Counted from the stretch's first letter, positions 10,811-20,580 are shown. The stretch is 64,000 nucleotides of DNA from Rhynchopus sp. YZ270_cl-10 (GCA_964035575.1 OZ037898.1:1-64000), one strand, 5' to 3'. Made by a program: numbers and translations. The notes: generated by a model not told the origin, from the sequence alone.

Positions 10811-11040
10811 AAATATACACAGTATACACAGTATACACAGTATACACAGTATACACAGTATACACAGTATACACAGTATACACAGTTTTCACAGTATACA
10901 CAGTATACACAGTATACACAGTATACACAGTATACACAGAATACATAGTATACACAGTATACACAATATTGCTAATATATGTTCAGATTACTATTCCTAT
11001 GGTGACGGCACTCCTACAAACTCACTGACCAATAGAAAAC
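10811..11040 (-). repeat. 9-bp minisatellite element at the strand switch
   Basis: Seventeen or so CAGTATACA units (10811-10971) followed by ATATTGCTAATATATGTTC and then ACGGCACTCCTACAAACTCA. Read on the minus strand this is the same element as at 5.4-5.9 and 49.1-49.35 kb. It lies between the divergently transcribed CCCH gene and the Helitron A companion gene. Confidence 0.85.
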
Positions 11041-11274
11041 ACCGTAAAAACAGCAAAATTGACTACACAGGTTTACGAGTTGACTGGTTAGTTGTATATG
11101 TATTGGTGTTTCCCTGCGGTGCGGGATGTGTGCAGGAGGGAATGCCACCTTACCCAAATTTAATTTTAGGCATGAGATGGATGGAGATGAATTAGATTTT
11201 TGGTCTGGCCTAGCCCAGGAGATACCATTTTTGTGGTAGTCCTACTATATTTCTCTTATTCACTCCCTTCCCCC

Positions 11275-11276
11275 AG
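11275..11276 (+). promoter_or_regulatory. Candidate SL trans-splice acceptor, companion gene A
   Basis: A strong pyrimidine tract, TTCTCTTATTCACTCCCTTC followed by CCCCAG, ends 31 nt before the ATG at 11308. It is the best trans-splice acceptor candidate in the window. Confidence 0.6.
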
Positions 11277-11307
11277 AAAATCCTACGACACAAACAAAAA
11301 CAACAAC

Positions 11308-12170
11308 ATGAAGCCTACACCGTGGAGTGCTGCTCTTCAGTCCACCAATCTCCTTGCGGAAGCCCCGATGCTCCTTCCAACTCCGAAGACTAAAGAAGAA
11401 GAGCCTAATGCACCAACGGATGATGAGCTCCCGGATGACGTTGTCAGAAACAATGTGCTTAACGAGCCGGTTGATGATAGTCTTGCGAGTCTGATTGCGG
11501 ATCTACATATCCAGATGGAGAAAACTAAAGAAATGTGCAGGCAACTCACAGAAGCTCACATCATGATCCATTCCGCCCACAGCTTCTACACATCACTGGT
11601 ATGTAATATTACAGTTATTACTTTCAAATTCTTCTTAACACAGCATGAACGTGCGATGGAACACATCGTTGAACATCAAAACAAGAGGAGGAGGGTTAGT
11701 ACACCAAAGGTATAATGACTATTTGGTTTTATTCAATTAGCATTATTTACAAATACAATTATTAATCACAGAACAATGCGAGGCCACAGGATGCTAGAAC
11801 GCTTGATACCCCCACACCAGAGGCCCCAGCCGCCCCCCCAGCCGCCCCCCCAGGCACCCCACCAGGCACCCCCCCAGACACCCCCCAGGTCACCACCCCT
11901 CTCTCTCCTTGGGAGTGCGAAACATGCTGTCGGACCTTCAAAAAGTCCTCAGCATTAATTAGCCATATGCAAGTACATGAGGAGAAGAAAACCACAAGGG
12001 CTTACAAAAAAAAATCACGAGTGACCACCCCCACAAAGGTTGAGACCGCCACACCAGAGGTCCCAGCCACCCCCCGAGACACCCCCCAGGTCACTCCCAT
12101 CCCACTCACAGAAATCATCATCCCTGCGGAGGATGATGATGAGGATGATGATGATGAGGAATATTTTTAA
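11308..12170 (+). CDS. Helitron A companion: coiled-coil/C2H2 zinc-finger protein (three exons)
   Basis: Exons 11308-11598, 11644-11709 and 11772-12170 give 251 aa. Introns are 45 bp (GTATGT...ACACAG) and 62 bp (GTATAA...TCACAG), both phase 0. Domains in order: an acidic, proline-containing N-terminus; a helical, probably coiled-coil part (about residues 77-110, SLIADLHIQMEKTKEMCRQL); a basic NKRRR stretch at the exon 2 end; a long Pro/Thr/Ala repeat with TPP and APP units; one C2H2 finger C168-C171-H184-H188; a Lys-rich stretch; and an extremely acidic Asp/Glu C-terminus. The first intron keeps frame, so read-through hides it. I infer a DNA- or chromatin-binding helper. A gene of the same design lies upstream of the Rep-helicase gene in Helitron B. 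Confidence 0.8.
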
Positions 12171-12690
12171 GAAATTGTCAATATTTTTTCATCCAGTAAA
12201 ATTGCTTTTTTTTGTTTTCCGTTTATTCCGTTCAGTAGTCGTAGTATTTGAGCCCCGGGCTTGTTTTCCCTCACTTCCTTTTTCCTCTGTGTCTACTACA
12301 CGTTCTGTACTTCAAAAAAACACATCCATACCGTAAGTCGAAAAAAAAAGGGAAAAAAATATATATAAAAAGTCCACACCTACAAGGCGAGCGTTTTGGC
12401 AGGCGCTTGTAAGGACAGCCAATAGACTTTCGCAAACCCGCAAATTTCATATGAAACAGAAGTGGTGTGGAAACAAACAACTTTTATTTTTTCCCCTCCC
12501 ATTTTATGTCGTTTGAGCCACGAAAAAAGAGAAACTGTCGTCAATTAACTTTTTTTTGTTTTACGTTTTATTTGTATATTTTTCCAGACACAGAATATCA
12601 GATACAATAAAAAATAGAAAATTTCTTTTTTTCTGTAAGCATATATTTTTATTTATCATTAGAAGGAAATACAAAACACACAAATAAACT
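12171..12690 (+). other. Spacer between companion gene and mini-Rep; duplicated leader
   Basis: AT-rich sequence with a CGCAAACCCGCAAAT octamer dyad at about 12426. From about 12563 to 12620 it matches 13422-13480, upstream of the large Rep-helicase gene: both contain TTTTATTTGTATATTTT and AGACACAGAATATCA. So the mini-Rep and Rep-helicase genes have related upstream regions. A possible acceptor ATCATTAG lies about 28 nt before the mini-Rep ATG. Confidence 0.6.
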
Positions 12691-13257
12691 ATGTCTGAGT
12701 ACGCTGTGAAGGCACGTCCTGACGTTCTTACAATGAAGGCTGACCAACATTGCATTACGGCTTTTCGTCACGGAGAATCCTATGGGGAAGCTGATTTATT
12801 CTTCACCATAAAGTTCAACCCAGAAGGAGAGACAGCTATGGACCGTCCGCAAACCCGCAAACAGGATCTGGTACACCGCGTGTTCTGCCTCAAGGTTAAG
12901 GAGCTTGTAAATTATATCAGAAAAAATAATGTTCTTGGGGAAAACATCGCAACGGTGATTGTGACGGAGTACCAGAAGAGGGGTCTGCCCCATGCTCACG
13001 CAATCTTTTGGAACAACAACAAAACTTCACCGAAGAACCCTGTGGATCACATCGTACAACTCCCTGGACCACACCCAAACCTCCACAAAGCTTTCAGTCA
13101 GTATCTGATGAACAACAGGTGGGTGGTTCATTACAGTCTTCTCCTGAAACATTTGCGCAATAGAAACATTGAGACAGTGCGAAGGGTCCTTGTTGTTAAG
13201 TATTTGTTTAAATACTTATTCAAGGGGGAGCCTGTGGCAGGTCTATTGATGCAATGA
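12691..13257 (+). CDS. Mini-Rep: 188-aa Helitron HUH domain without helicase
   Basis: A Rep-only protein. It keeps the HUH motif as GLPHAHAIFW (H101, H103) and the two-tyrosine motif KYLFKYLFKG (Y171, Y175), the residues that cut and join DNA in Helitron Rep proteins. Compared with Helitron B it lacks about 80 residues of Cys-rich sequence between SQYLM and NNRWVV, joined cleanly in frame, and everything after the tyrosines, including the helicase. Motif 1 is altered (LFFTIKFNP where B has FFLTMTCNP). Between DRP and LVHRVF there are extra residues QTRKQ, encoded by CGCAAACCCGCAAAC, a short run of the window's octamer repeat on its reverse strand. By sequence it is closer to Helitron B than to the A protein next to it. 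It may be a nicking protein, a competitor or inactive. Confidence 0.75.
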   Translation: MSEYAVKARPDVLTMKADQHCITAFRHGESYGEADLFFTIKFNPEGETAMDRPQTRKQDLVHRVFCLKVKELVNYIRKNNVLGENIATVIVTEYQKRGLPHAHAIFWNNNKTSPKNPVDHIVQLPGPHPNLHKAFSQYLMNNRWVVHYSLLLKHLRNRNIETVRRVLVVKYLFKYLFKGEPVAGLLMQ

Positions 13258-13571
13258 TTTGTGTGGTAGAGTTGTGAACATTAAAGATAAAAAATAAAAC
13301 GAAATGCCAAATAGCGATAAGTGGGGATATGTCTTTGTGGGCTTGCGGGTTTGTGGGTTTTGTTTGTATCCCTCAGTTACTTTTTGTTTGTTATTTGTTT
13401 TCCTAATTTTTCCTACTCCCCCATTTTATTTGTATATTTTGTCAGACACAGAATATCAAAGCACATGATACAACAACAAAAAAGGAATAACATATTTTTT
13501 CAATAATTCTGAGAACATTTTTATTCATCACCAGTCACTACATAACAGAAAAACATAACACACCGTAAACT
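13258..13571 (+). other. Spacer between mini-Rep and Rep-helicase A
   Basis: Contains GGGCTTGCGGGTTTGTGGG, matching the downstream flanks of the mini-Rep remnants at 46.7 and 61.0 kb, then the second copy of the duplicated leader (from about 13422). Possible acceptors CATCACCAG and ATAACAG lie within 50 nt of the ATG at 13572. Confidence 0.55.
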
Positions 13572-16500
13572 ATGTTTGAAGGGGGATATCAAAATCTCTA
13601 TGGCCATATGATAGAAGAAGACTTTGATGACTGCGCCAGAGAGCCCCCATCGAAGGACTGGTCTAGATACCTGACGAACATGCGTGAATCTTTGCGTCTC
13701 TCAGCTGAAACATCACGAATGCAGTTAGAAGATATAAATTTTTTCTGCAGCCAGTACGAAACACCACACACTCAATGTGATGTCTGTGAGTGGTGTTTAC
13801 AGAGATACAACAAAACAAAAACACATGATCCACATTGTCTCTTCAGGCACATGCACATCACGCACGTTGCAAAATGCCGTCTTGCGTACGTTATTGCTTC
13901 TATAAGAACAATAACTAATAAAGCTTCGTTCAGAGATCTCTTCTCTGTACATCCGGAGTTAGAGTCTCGCTGGAACTGTTCTCTTGATTCTCTCACACCT
14001 TCCGACAAGAAGAAAATCAAGTTGCTTGAGGAAGAAAAACGTGATGGCATGCAAGGACTTTCTCCGTACATTCTTGGATCAATAGAGAACTGTGCAAATG
14101 ACATCTGTGAAAGATGGATCGAGAAGAGGTCCGATACGCTGAGAACAAACGGGCCCATCTGTCAAGCATTAGTTGCAGAATTCGAAAATAGGGTTTCTAC
14201 TTCGGAAATGTGTGGGAGAAGTCTTGACCCAAGCCTCCACTCAGCTGCAATGAAGCTTGAAGACTACACAAATGGATGCGTGTCTTATGCTGACATTGGG
14301 GGGATGAATTCTGTCTGTAGAAAATGTGGTGCAAAGCTCTTCTCTGGTGAGGTCCGAGGAGAAGGGAGATATGGAATTTGCTGCAACAGAATCAAGACGA
14401 GCGACATCCCTGCACCAATTGAATTTGAGAACGACGACCACAAGAGGTTGTTCTCGGATAAAACGTTTCTTAAGAATTCATACCGCCTGAATTCTTATCA
14501 CCAGATGGCCAAGGCATTGCATACCCCCCACAAGTTGTTTTCCAACACACGCGGAATACACAACATAGTTGTAAAAGGAAAAGGGGTGAAGAAAATTATG
14601 GGCCTGTCTGACGATGCGGAAACAAGAAACCAAACCTGGTTTGTTGGTGGATACAACGAGCAGGACCGCGCTTTGAAAGGCTTGCAAGAGATGGAGAGGA
14701 TCCCAGAACTGGAACGCGACACAACCCTCTACCAGGACATCATGACCATGCTGAAAGACAATTGCTATGTCAGGATGTTCAGGAGAGCCTCAGTTCTGAT
14801 GGACAGTGCCGAAGAGAATACACATGTGGCCATCAACTTTGACGATCTGCGAGGACCTGAGAAGACGGGACGGGAGTACGCAAACGCCGCTGCAGAAGAT
14901 GAATTGCGTGCTGTATATACTGTCAGTACTGGAACAGATGATCACAAATACGCAGCAGGTTGGGGCCGGCAGCAGTACAGCGTTATTATGCAGGGAGAAG
15001 CTGAAGGTGATGGAAGCGATAGATACAGCAGAAAGATATCAGATTTTGATGCCAGGTTCGAGCCACTGTGTTTTCCCCTGATACATGTGTGTCCAAAAGA
15101 CAGTACAGGTTGGAGACACAGTCGAAAAGATGAAGCAACGCCAAACCCCTACAGTGGTGTGTCAGCACAGGAGTATGGCTGCTTCCACCTGTTTTCACGG
15201 GCGACCGAGAAGAACCCAGATGGAGAACCAGGGCCTGCACTGATAGGGCGCAAGCTGACCGAATACTTCTTCCTTCAGCTTGGCATCCGTGCCATTACGC
15301 AACGCATATCTTACCACAGCCAGCAGATAGTAAAGAAGTATGCAACAAAAGAATTCCTTGAAGAGGCCCGCGTTACGACAGTGGTGGAAAACCGTCGCGT
15401 CACCACACACGATGCGACCAATGACACTACAACAGCCACCACCACCCTCTATGCCAGCTACCCGCGTGGTAAGAGAGCTAGAATTCAAGACCTCAACGAT
15501 TCACTTGCGTTGAAGGCCCGTCTTGGCTGCCCCGATTATTTCCTGACCATGACAGCCAACCCACACTGGCCAGAAATTCTCAGGGAGCTGCGTCCAGGAG
15601 AAAGACCCTGTGACAGGTCTGATCTTGTGCACCGAGTCTTCAACCTCAAGATGGATCAACTTGAGAGAAAGTTGAAAGAGAATGCACTCGGGACGTACCA
15701 GGCAATGGTTCGTGTGGTGGAGTACCAGAAGCGTGGACTCCCCCACTTGCATCTTCTTCTGTGGGTTTCCAAGGAGCATAAGCCGAAGTCTGCAGCCATT
15801 TTTGACATGGCGGTGTCGTGCCAGTTGCCTGATCCCGAAACGCAAGAAGAGCTATACAACTTGGTGTCGGAGCAGATGATGCACACCAAGTGTGATACTG
15901 TGCCCAGTGCACGATGCAAGGTGCCTGGCCCAGACGGCAACGCACGGTGCAAACAGCACTACCCAAAAAACTTTCGGGACAATACCCTAGCAACTGAGAC
16001 AGGAATGTACAGCTATGGTATGCGGCCTGAAAATGGGAGAACAAGTGCTGTTGCGGAAAAAGACCAAGAGCGGGCAAGAAAGCTGGCCACAGAAGGGAAG
16101 GTACACCCTAGCTGTAGAGACAACCGCTATGTTGTTTCCTACAACATAGTTCTTCTCACCCAGTTCATGAGCCACTTCAACATAGAGGCTGTTGGATCTC
16201 CAGTTGTCATCAGATACCTCTTCAAGTATCTGTTCAAGGACGATGAGTATGCTAATGTGTCAGTTACAGCCAAAGACGGAGAAAAAAACAAAACAGATGA
16301 GTGCATGAGCTATCTGACAGGCATACACATTGGGTCCCTTGAGGCCATTGGATACCTTCTCGGAACGAAGATGAGATACATTGACCCAAGTGTCACCAGA
16401 CTTGATGTTCATCTTGCAGGCCAGCAAAGGCTGTACTACTTTCCTGGCAAGGAGGCAGAGGCGCTTGACAAGGCCACAGACACAACACTCACAGCCTGGT

Positions 16501-19500
16501 TTGCTGCAAATAGCGATGCAAAACGTGACCCGTCTTCCAAGTACCAGGGAATACAAACCCTGAACTACATCACTGTTCCTGAATACTTTGCCTTCTCCAG
16601 AGATAAAGCAGAGTGGACCCTGAGGAAAAGCTACGTGTACTGCCCCAGGACTGAGTCGCTTGTCACAACGGACAGATCACGAGCTGCAAAGTCCCATCTT
16701 CTGGCTATTGGGCGCCTGTACAGAACCCCTGTTTTGGATAAGGAGCTCCAGGCTCTGCGGACTATCCTCATGGTGAGAAAAGGACCCACTAGCTTTGATG
16801 ACCTGATGACTGTAGAAGGGAAAAAGTGCGAGTCCTTTACGGATGCAGCAAATGAAATGGGGCTCCTTCAGGATGGTGAACTTGTGAAGCTTACACTTGT
16901 GGATGCAGTCAAAACCACTGTGTCAGGAAGATGCCTCAGGTTTACCCTTGCTGTTCTACTCAACTCCTTTGCTATTCCTCCTAATAACATGAAAGAACTC
17001 TGGAAGACATACAAGGTGGAGCTGTGCAAGCGCCCTCTGAAGCAGGGAGAGACTGCACCGGATGAGGAGGCTACGGTATCTGAGCAGGAGGAAAATGAAG
17101 CACTGTTGGATATTCAGAATGTATTGAGAAACATTTGTGGGTCGGATGTAAAGCTCGAAGTCTTTGGACTCCCAACACCAACTGCTGCTATGAGGAGTGC
17201 GAACGATGGAGTGTCTTGGGTTATGAAGGATGAAATCTACAACATGGAAAAGCAGTGGCAGGAGTGGGAGAAGATTGAACCTAAGCTCAATACAAAACAG
17301 AGGGAAGCAGTTCAGCGTGTTCAGCTCTCTGTGACTCAGGGCAAAGGCGAGATGTTTCTGCTTCAGGGTGCTGCAGGGACTGGAAAAACGTTTACCTACC
17401 AGGCCATGCTCAGTTGGTGCAGAAGCCACAGAGGGGTTCCGGCGCAAGGTGACACACATCGTCCTAACATTGCCCTTGCAGTCGCAAGCTCTGGTATTGC
17501 AGCAATGCTCCTGCCTGGAGGAAGAACATCCCACAACAGATTCAAGTTTCCTCTTGATCTGTACCCAGATGACCACCACTCTGTCTGCAAACTGACAAAA
17601 GAAATTGAGGATCTCATACGCGCAACGGATCTCATTGTCTTTGACGAGGTGGTTATGGCAAACAGGGGCCATATAGAACTTCTCGACAGAACCTGCAGAA
17701 AGGTGACCGGAAAGGCCATGTGGTTTGGTGGAATCACTGTGGTTCTTGGTGGAGATTTTAAGCAAATTCTTCCTGTCACTGAGGGAGACAAGAGTGCCAC
17801 GCTTAAAAACTGTCTGCATACTTCTCCTCTCTTCCAAAACATGACTATGCTGTCCCTTATCGAGATAATGAGGCAGAAGGATGACAAAAATTGGGCGACC
17901 TACCTGGGAACCATTGGTGATGGGTCGTGCAACGATAGAGACGGTTCCATATCTCTCCCAAGAAACCTCTACCGAAAGGATTGTGGGGATTATGTTGTAC
18001 CTGATGACCTCATCACACACGTCTTCCCTCTGATTGGAGAAGGTGTAGTTGGAAATGGCATGATCCTTGCACCAACTAACAAAGCTCAGAAAGCAATGAA
18101 CAACATTTGCCTCAAGAGGCTGTGTGGGAAACAAAAAGAAGTACTCCATGAGTTCCAGCTGACAGGGAAGGACACATGCACAGAGGAGTCTGTTGAGGGA
18201 GAATCTGCCATTGACTCAGACGTGATGAATGCGTACCAGCAGACAGGAATACCTGACCACTGCATCACTGTCAAGGTTGGTGCTCCTCTAATGTTGCTTA
18301 AAAACCTCAACCCACCAAAGGGTCTCTGCAATGGAACGAGGTTTATTGTGACTGGCGTGACACAGCTCAACATTCGGGGGATCATTGTTGGTGACCCTAA
18401 AAGAGTTGGTACGGCAGTGAACATCCCCAGAGTTAAGAACACTCCTGACGAGAAGAAAGCTGGTTTCAGCATGCAGCGCGTCCAGTTTCCTGTCGCACTG
18501 TCATTTGCCTCTACAATTAACAAGTCTCAGGGACAGACCCTCGATAGGGTTGGACTTGACCTCACAGAGTCACAGTGCTTTGCACATGGGCAGTTGTACG
18601 TTGCTCTGAGCAGATGCCCAAAGGCAGAGCATGTCAAGGTTGCGGTGCCTCTGAAGAAATGGACCAAATCAAACAGAACTATTGTGGAGCCATACAGAGT
18701 ATCAAACCCTGTATACAAGGACATGCTAAAATCTGTTTCTGACCGTGGACTCGAGGGCATCTTTATTCAGCTGACTGAAGCAGAAGAGGCCATGCTACAG
18801 AGTTACCACGTCATGACTGACAAAGAGTACTCTGAACAAACCCACAGACAAGCAAAGATGCCTCCACCATCTAACGACCATAAATTCTGGGACCCCATGC
18901 CAATGCAGTGTGAAAGCATTCAGTTTGAAGATGCTGAAGATCTTGTCTATGTAGCCAAAAAGAGGAAGAGAGATCCAGAAGATAAGTCTCCTAAGAAGCG
19001 GAAGAAGAATAACCCTACATCAGCAGAAACAACAACAGCACAAAAGCCGAAGCTCTTCATTACCAGGGTTTTGGGGGATGGTACTTGCTTTTACCATGCC
19101 GTAGACCAGTCTATTACAAAGAGGATAGGACAAGGGAATCAACTCAGAAGAGAATTGGAATTGTTTGTTATGCAGTACAGTACTACAATAAAACATCATC
19201 CTCTTATTGTACCTGAAAACGCTAACACCGTATCCTCAATTGTAGGCACCTACAACGCCCTTATGAACAGGATAACTGGCAGGATTGATGGGACGTACGC
19301 AACATCAGACTATGCAGAACAGATTGAGTTTGCCTTGGTGAGTCTCTTAAAACGTGTTCTAATAACTATTGTCAAAATGAACCAAGATAACAACAAGCCC
19401 TCATCTTTTCACTTTTTGGGGAACAACTTGTCTACTGAACAAGTTCTTGCTAATATTCCTGCAAAAGACAGGATTATTTTATTACATACTGCAAACCCTG

Positions 19501-19622
19501 ATCATTTTAATATTGGTACAGGGTCTCCTGAACATGAATTGGAAACACACAAAAGTGGTTTGGAACAATTGCATAGGGGATTTCCCAATGAGATTTTATA
19601 TCAAGTTGATTGGGAGTTGTGA
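13572..19622 (+). CDS. Helitron A Rep-helicase-OTU protein, 2016 aa
   Basis: One uninterrupted frame. In order: Cys/His clusters (CDVCEWC near residue 70; CRKCGAKLF...GICC near 248-275, typical of Helitron N-termini); Rep motif 1 YFLTMTANPHWPEI; HUH motif GLPHLHLLLW (H725, H727); two-tyrosine motif RYLFKYLFK (Y882, Y886); a PIF1-type helicase with Walker A GAAGTGKT (K1272), Walker B LIVFDEV, GGDFKQILPV, SFASTINKSQGQTL and YVALSRC; a Lys/Arg-rich linker with nuclear-localisation character; and a C-terminal OTU-type cysteine protease with LGDGTCFYHA (D1836, C1839) and PDHFN (H1978). Rep nicks and transfers one strand, the helicase unwinds it, and OTU enzymes usually cleave ubiquitin chains. All key residues seen are present, so the protein looks capable of activity. 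Stop is TGA. Confidence 0.95.
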   Translation: MFEGGYQNLYGHMIEEDFDDCAREPPSKDWSRYLTNMRESLRLSAETSRMQLEDINFFCSQYETPHTQCDVCEWCLQRYNKTKTHDPHCLFRHMHITHVAKCRLAYVIASIRTITNKASFRDLFSVHPELESRWNCSLDSLTPSDKKKIKLLEEEKRDGMQGLSPYILGSIENCANDICERWIEKRSDTLRTNGPICQALVAEFENRVSTSEMCGRSLDPSLHSAAMKLEDYTNGCVSYADIGGMNSVCRKCGAKLFSGEVRGEGRYGICCNRIKTSDIPAPIEFENDDHKRLFSDKTFLKNSYRLNSYHQMAKALHTPHKLFSNTRGIHNIVVKGKGVKKIMGLSDDAETRNQTWFVGGYNEQDRALKGLQEMERIPELERDTTLYQDIMTMLKDNCYVRMFRRASVLMDSAEENTHVAINFDDLRGPEKTGREYANAAAEDELRAVYTVSTGTDDHKYAAGWGRQQYSVIMQGEAEGDGSDRYSRKISDFDARFEPLCFPLIHVCPKDSTGWRHSRKDEATPNPYSGVSAQEYGCFHLFSRATEKNPDGEPGPALIGRKLTEYFFLQLGIRAITQRISYHSQQIVKKYATKEFLEEARVTTVVENRRVTTHDATNDTTTATTTLYASYPRGKRARIQDLNDSLALKARLGCPDYFLTMTANPHWPEILRELRPGERPCDRSDLVHRVFNLKMDQLERKLKENALGTYQAMVRVVEYQKRGLPHLHLLLWVSKEHKPKSAAIFDMAVSCQLPDPETQEELYNLVSEQMMHTKCDTVPSARCKVPGPDGNARCKQHYPKNFRDNTLATETGMYSYGMRPENGRTSAVAEKDQERARKLATEGKVHPSCRDNRYVVSYNIVLLTQFMSHFNIEAVGSPVVIRYLFKYLFKDDEYANVSVTAKDGEKNKTDECMSYLTGIHIGSLEAIGYLLGTKMRYIDPSVTRLDVHLAGQQRLYYFPGKEAEALDKATDTTLTAWFAANSDAKRDPSSKYQGIQTLNYITVPEYFAFSRDKAEWTLRKSYVYCPRTESLVTTDRSRAAKSHLLAIGRLYRTPVLDKELQALRTILMVRKGPTSFDDLMTVEGKKCESFTDAANEMGLLQDGELVKLTLVDAVKTTVSGRCLRFTLAVLLNSFAIPPNNMKELWKTYKVELCKRPLKQGETAPDEEATVSEQEENEALLDIQNVLRNICGSDVKLEVFGLPTPTAAMRSANDGVSWVMKDEIYNMEKQWQEWEKIEPKLNTKQREAVQRVQLSVTQGKGEMFLLQGAAGTGKTFTYQAMLSWCRSHRGVPAQGDTHRPNIALAVASSGIAAMLLPGGRTSHNRFKFPLDLYPDDHHSVCKLTKEIEDLIRATDLIVFDEVVMANRGHIELLDRTCRKVTGKAMWFGGITVVLGGDFKQILPVTEGDKSATLKNCLHTSPLFQNMTMLSLIEIMRQKDDKNWATYLGTIGDGSCNDRDGSISLPRNLYRKDCGDYVVPDDLITHVFPLIGEGVVGNGMILAPTNKAQKAMNNICLKRLCGKQKEVLHEFQLTGKDTCTEESVEGESAIDSDVMNAYQQTGIPDHCITVKVGAPLMLLKNLNPPKGLCNGTRFIVTGVTQLNIRGIIVGDPKRVGTAVNIPRVKNTPDEKKAGFSMQRVQFPVALSFASTINKSQGQTLDRVGLDLTESQCFAHGQLYVALSRCPKAEHVKVAVPLKKWTKSNRTIVEPYRVSNPVYKDMLKSVSDRGLEGIFIQLTEAEEAMLQSYHVMTDKEYSEQTHRQAKMPPPSNDHKFWDPMPMQCESIQFEDAEDLVYVAKKRKRDPEDKSPKKRKKNNPTSAETTTAQKPKLFITRVLGDGTCFYHAVDQSITKRIGQGNQLRRELELFVMQYSTTIKHHPLIVPENANTVSSIVGTYNALMNRITGRIDGTYATSDYAEQIEFALVSLLKRVLITIVKMNQDNNKPSSFHFLGNNLSTEQVLANIPAKDRIILLHTANPDHFNIGTGSPEHELETHKSGLEQLHRGFPNEILYQVDWEL

Positions 19623-19885
19623 ACATACAAAAAAAGTAATAAAAAGAGAAAAATGAAAGAAGTGGTTACAATCGGGGGTATGTTTTCGGGTTGGGTTTGG
19701 TGGGTATTTTTTGGGATTGTGGGTTTGGGGGTACTATTAGTTTTGAACAAAATACAAATGAAACATGAAATAGGAGAGAACAAAAACAAAGGAATATTTT
19801 ATATTTCAATTTTTCTTCACACCCCCCACAAACATACACACACCCACAGAGTATCCACAATATGTCCCTCAATAGAGTGTCCCGA
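19623..19885 (+). other. 3' flank of Helitron A gene
   Basis: A-rich then GT-rich untranslated sequence. It is conserved with 50439-50690 downstream of the truncated copy, including GGGTTGGGTTTGGTGGGTAT, so it belongs to the element. Confidence 0.65.
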
Positions 19886-20030
19886 CCAAAAATCCCGACC
19901 AAAAATCCCTGTATTTTCAATACAGGGATTTTTGGTCGGGATTTTGGCTCTCTCTTATGGACAGAACGTAATTTATGGACAGATTTGTCAACATTTCTGT
20001 CCATAAATCCCAAAATGGCCAAAAATATTT
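19886..20030. repeat. Long palindrome and double-hairpin module, Helitron A 3' region
   Basis: The first palindrome is extended here: arms of nearly 30 bp containing CCGACCAAAAATCCCTGTAT and its complement around a TTC loop, with one bulge. The TTATGGACAGA hairpin follows. A second such pair lies at 20286-20412. Related palindromes occur in each unit of the 0.1-4.4 kb satellite. Confidence 0.88.
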
Positions 20031-20039
20031 TTTCAAATG

Positions 20040-20580
20040 GCTTACTGTAGTGGCTTCATCGGAGCAATTGCGTCGAAGTATGGTGGTTGTAGGCCCAAAA
20101 ATATGTAGTAGACATCAATTTACTTGGCCTACTGAGGTCTGTGGGTACCCTTATTATAAAGTTATAGGCCTATACAGGGAATTACTATGTACAGTGCGTA
20201 TAAACTCACAAACCACAGTTTACCTGCAAACATCAAAACACATATTGCAATAGTTTACTCAGGTCTGTGGAAGGGCATTTTTCAGGCAAAAATCCCTGTA
20301 TTTTCAATACAGGGATTTTTGGTCGGGATTTTGGCTCTTATGGACAGAACGTAATTTATGGACAGATTTGTCGACATTTCTGTCCATAAATCCCAAAATG
20401 GCCAAATGTAATTTTTCAAATGGCTTACTGTAGTGGCTTCATCGGAGCAATTACGACGAAGTATGGTGGTAGTAGACTCCATGAAACGTAGTATACAAAA
20501 GGTTACTTGACCAGCTGAAGTCTCTACGCTAGCTGCAATCGGCCACATACACGATATTACTGCTAAACGTTCATAAGTTC
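20040..20580 (+). repeat. Satellite-like monomers in Helitron A 3' region
   Basis: Two diverged monomers beginning GGCTTCATCGGAGCAATT, the same family as the sub-monomers in the left-end satellite, each preceded by the double-hairpin module. They suggest that the satellite grew from a Helitron A 3' end, or the reverse. Confidence 0.78.

Noticed and set aside
13772-18760. Numerous reverse-strand ORFs within Helitron A, up to 397 aa
   Set aside because: Shadows of the conserved plus-strand coding frame; no independent motifs.
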